A stretch of DNA of 9,520 nucleotides from assembly GCA_016649675.1 (NCBI GenBank), contig JAENXG010000079.1, positions 1 through 9,520 on the forward strand, read 5' to 3'. The stretch is from Methyloceanibacter sp. (GTDB lineage Bacteria; Pseudomonadota; Alphaproteobacteria; Rhizobiales; Methyloligellaceae). The translations under genes and the position numbers were made by a program. Positions 7,602 to 9,520 of this stretch are shown in pieces; position 1 is the first letter of the stretch, and each line of letters opens with the position of its first letter. The notes under the pieces are model-generated. The model did not search any database and was not told the DNA's origin. It saw only the letters and a list, made by a program, of their open reading frames with translations.

Positions 7602-7668
7602 GCGCCCCGAAAAGCGGTTTCCTTGAGAAACTCAAGGACTTGGCCAACCCCTCGATGGGCGGCGTCTT
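7592..7668. other. ftsI-murE intergenic spacer
   Basis: This 77-nt spacer is the longest non-coding stretch between genes in the window; the other junctions are overlaps or gaps of 12 to 26 nt. It holds a stem-loop (7620-7638) and, next to murE, a segment resembling an interspersed repeat (7598-7622). I see no convincing -35/-10 promoter pair and no stem followed directly by a T run, so readthrough from ftsI into murE is the simplest view. Confidence 0.8.
7620..7638 (-). other. Perfect stem-loop between ftsI and murE
   Basis: The transcript reads TCCTTGAG, a TTT loop, then CTCAAGGA: a perfect 8-bp inverted repeat with a three-base loop. It begins 30 bases after the ftsI stop codon and ends about 28 bases before the murE ATG. 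The following bases are AACCGCTTTTCGG, so a short T run occurs only six bases after the stem. That is not the layout of an efficient intrinsic terminator. It could protect or process the mRNA 3' of ftsI, or act as a weak attenuator; none of this is shown by the sequence alone. Confidence 0.5.
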
Positions 7669-9363
7669 CTAATAGGAGGCGAGCACCTTCGCGTCAAACT
7701 TGCGCTGGTCCTCCTCCAGCCTCGGCGCCACGCCAAGGATCGGTGCGATCCGCTCGATGATCTTCCCGGCCGTGGGCGCGGCATTCGTGCCGGCCGTCGC
7801 CTGGTTGCTGCTCGCGGCGACGCGTTGCGGCTCGTCGAGCATGACCAGCACGACATATTCGGGGGCATCGGTGGGAAAGGTGGCGAGAAAGCTCGTCAGC
7901 AGCGCGGTGGTGCTGTAGTGCCGGCCGACCACCTTCTCGGCCGTGCCGGTCTTGCCACCGACGCGGTAGCCTTCGGCGTTGGCGCGCTTGCCGGTCCCCT
8001 TCAGCACATTGAGGCGCATCAGCTTGAGCATCGCGGCACTCGTCTGCTGCTTCAGCACCCGCTGACCTGAGCTCAATCCCTCTTCGCGCGAGCGCGGCAG
8101 GAAGGTCGGCGTGACGGCAATCCCCCCATTGACGAGAGGGAGGGTGGCGGCGGCAAGCTGCAGCGGCGTCACCGACATGCCGTGACCGAAGGCAATGGTC
8201 ATGGTGTTGAGCTTCTGCCAATGCGTGGGGATGATCGGGGCTGCCGACTCGCCAAGCTCGGTGGAGACGCGGCTCAACAATCCGAGTTTCCTGAGGAAGG
8301 CGCGATGCCGGTCGACGCCCATTTGGAGAGCCATCTTGGCGGCGCCGATATTCGACGAATAGATGAAGACCTCGGGCACGGTTAAGGGGCGCCTCTGGCC
8401 GTGGAAGTCGTGGATGGTGAAGGAGGCATAGTGAATTGGGCTCGAGGCGTCATAGACCGAGCGTAGCGATGCGAGCCCTTCGTCGAGCACGCCCGCGACG
8501 GTGAACACCTTGAACACCGAGCCCATCTCATAGACGCCTGAACTGATGCGGTTCAGCCGATCCTTGTCGAGGGCCTGCTCGCGATGATTGGGGTCGTAAT
8601 CGGGGAGCGAGGCGAGCGCCAGCACCTCCCCGGAATGCACGTCGACGACGATGCCCCCGGCGGCCTTGGCGTGATAAGTGGCCATCGCCCGCCCGAGCTC
8701 CTCACGCAGCACATGCTGCACGCCGAGGTCGAGCGACAGGGATACGCTCTCCTCCCCCGCTGCCGTCTCGCCGTGGGCCATGGCGAGCTGCGGATTGTCG
8801 TCGACGAACTTCTCGATGCCGGCGAGCCCTTTGCTGTCGACGTCGACCAGGCCGACCACGTGGCTCGCCGTGGCGCCGACCGGATAGATGCGGCGATATT
8901 CCTCGATGAAGGCGAGACCGGGAAGCCCGAGCTCGTGGATCTCCTCCTGCTGCTTCGGGGTCAGCTCGCGCTTGATACGGACGAAGCGGCCCCCGGCCTT
9001 GAGCTTGGCGCGGAGTGCTGAGGCGTCGACGTCGGGGAGCACGCTCGTGACTTGCTCGACCAGCTCGTCCCGGTCGATGACACGGAGCGGATCGGCGTAA
9101 AGGGTGGCGCCTTTGATATCGGTGGCGAGCAGCTCGCCGTTGCGGTCGAGAATGTCGGGGCGGTGCACGGTGGAGGAGATGTCGTGCAACCCGCCCGCGC
9201 TCGTCTCGGTGCCGGCGAAGCCGAGGGTCACGAGGCGGCCGCCGATCATGACGAAAGCGAGCGCAAAAGCGAGGCAGGCCAGGCGGAAGCGGTAACGGCT
9301 CTTCGCCAAATAGGCCCGCTCGGCGCGGGCCGTCGCAACATCGGATTTGGTGGTGTCGGACAC
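7669..9363 (-). CDS. ftsI: FtsI (PBP3), septal peptidoglycan DD-transpeptidase
   Basis: FtsI is the class B penicillin-binding protein of the divisome, anchored in the inner membrane with its catalytic domain in the periplasm, where it cross-links glycan made by FtsW. The 564-residue product has a basic cytoplasmic N-terminus, one membrane segment at about 28-49, the pedestal motif RPDILDRNGE (68-77) and a transpeptidase domain from about 205. The penicillin-binding triad is complete: SVFK (282-285, nucleophile Ser282), SSN (336-338; SxN motif) and KTGT (471-474). The protein ends about 25 residues after the last core element, with no PASTA domains, as expected for a proteobacterium. The start is GTG at 9363, preceded by GAGAG five bases upstream. 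A later start would fall in the membrane segment (Met39). It lies 13 bases after the stop of the preceding gene. Stop codon TAG. Confidence 0.97.
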   Translation of the reverse strand: MSDTTKSDVATARAERAYLAKSRYRFRLACLAFALAFVMIGGRLVTLGFAGTETSAGGLHDISSTVHRPDILDRNGELLATDIKGATLYADPLRVIDRDELVEQVTSVLPDVDASALRAKLKAGGRFVRIKRELTPKQQEEIHELGLPGLAFIEEYRRIYPVGATASHVVGLVDVDSKGLAGIEKFVDDNPQLAMAHGETAAGEESVSLSLDLGVQHVLREELGRAMATYHAKAAGGIVVDVHSGEVLALASLPDYDPNHREQALDKDRLNRISSGVYEMGSVFKVFTVAGVLDEGLASLRSVYDASSPIHYASFTIHDFHGQRRPLTVPEVFIYSSNIGAAKMALQMGVDRHRAFLRKLGLLSRVSTELGESAAPIIPTHWQKLNTMTIAFGHGMSVTPLQLAAATLPLVNGGIAVTPTFLPRSREEGLSSGQRVLKQQTSAAMLKLMRLNVLKGTGKRANAEGYRVGGKTGTAEKVVGRHYSTTALLTSFLATFPTDAPEYVVLVMLDEPQRVAASSNQATAGTNAAPTAGKIIERIAPILGVAPRLEEDQRKFDAKVLASY

Positions 9364-9376
9364 GGGGTCTCTCGGC

Positions 9377-9520
9377 CTATTGGACGGCGGCCTGAACCGG
9401 AGTCACAATCTTGGCTTCAGGCCATGGCGCGGAAACGTTTGGCAGAGTCTCCGGTAAAGCGGCGGACGCGACCGCTGAAGGCGACTTGCCAGCCGGCTTC
9501 GTCGCTTGCGCTGTCACGGC
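9377..9520 (-). CDS. ftsL: C-terminal 47 codons of an upstream gene, probably ftsL
   Basis: A frame open from the window edge ends at TAG 9379-9377, 13 bases before ftsI. My translation of the 47 residues is rich in Ala, Pro, Thr and Val, beginning AVTAQATKPAGKSPS and ending KIVTPVQAAVQ. It has no membrane segment and no recognisable motif in the part present. FtsL is a small bitopic divisome protein that forms the FtsQLB complex. In alphaproteobacterial dcw clusters the gene between rsmH and ftsI encodes FtsL, often with a low-complexity C-terminal extension. The identification rests on position and composition, not on conserved residues. Another short, rapidly evolving protein is possible. 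Confidence 0.6.
   Translation of the reverse strand, partial: AVTAQATKPAGKSPSAVASAALPETLPNVSAPWPEAKIVTPVQAAVQ

Noticed and set aside
7620..7650. Intrinsic terminator after ftsI
   Set aside because: The stem is real but no T run follows directly, and the essential murE gene downstream needs readthrough unless there is a separate promoter, which I could not see.
9400..9449. Two GANTC (CcrM methylation) sites just upstream of ftsI, at 9400-9404 and 9445-9449
   Set aside because: GANTC sites are scattered elsewhere in the window, these lie inside coding sequence, and no promoter is visible around them, so regulation cannot be argued from the sequence.
1..9520. Search for a mobile element, CRISPR array, tRNA/rRNA gene, toxin-antitoxin pair or unknown system
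   Set aside because: Almost every base is accounted for by conserved dcw genes in standard order, with no repeats, integrase or transposase motifs and no base composition change.

Overview
The window is an ordinary, well-conserved piece of a chromosomal division and cell wall (dcw) cluster from a GC-rich alphaproteobacterium, most likely a member of the Hyphomicrobiales (Rhizobiales). That placement is inferred from the gene order, the style of the proteins (for example the GTG-started FtsI with its 'NAAPTAGKIIERIAPILGV' tail) and the base composition. I cannot name the genus. Every gene I can support lies on the minus strand, so transcription runs from high to low coordinates.

Layout in transcription order: the C-terminal tail of an upstream gene, probably ftsL (9377-9520, cut by the window edge); ftsI (7669-9363); a 77-nt gap with a small stem-loop; murE (6131-7591); murF (4720-6138); mraY (3608-4693); murD (2186-3595); ftsW (1011-2189); murG (1-1014, C-terminus cut by the window edge). 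This is the standard dcw order. The genes are packed as one operon: murE/murF overlap by 8 nt, murD/ftsW by 4 nt (ATGA) and ftsW/murG by 4 nt (TTGA). The mraY/murD and murF/mraY gaps are 12 and 26 nt. The ftsI-murE gap is the longest stretch without a gene, so no region of more than 300 bases is unexplained.

Together the genes cover the middle of peptidoglycan precursor synthesis and the septal synthase. MurD, MurE (meso-diaminopimelate type, DNPR motif) and MurF add D-Glu, meso-DAP and D-Ala-D-Ala to UDP-MurNAc-L-Ala. MraY loads the pentapeptide on undecaprenyl phosphate (lipid I) and MurG adds GlcNAc (lipid II). FtsW polymerises lipid II and FtsI cross-links it at the septum, with FtsL expected to be part of the FtsQLB activator. 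All catalytic motifs I looked for are intact, apart from one odd substitution in MurF.

I found no mobile element, CRISPR array, RNA gene or unknown system. The points worth a second look are small: three non-ATG starts among seven genes (murG can only start at TTG), the stem-loop and a possible relic of an interspersed repeat between ftsI and murE, a seven-codon mini-ORF overlapping the murE start, and the MurF substitution.
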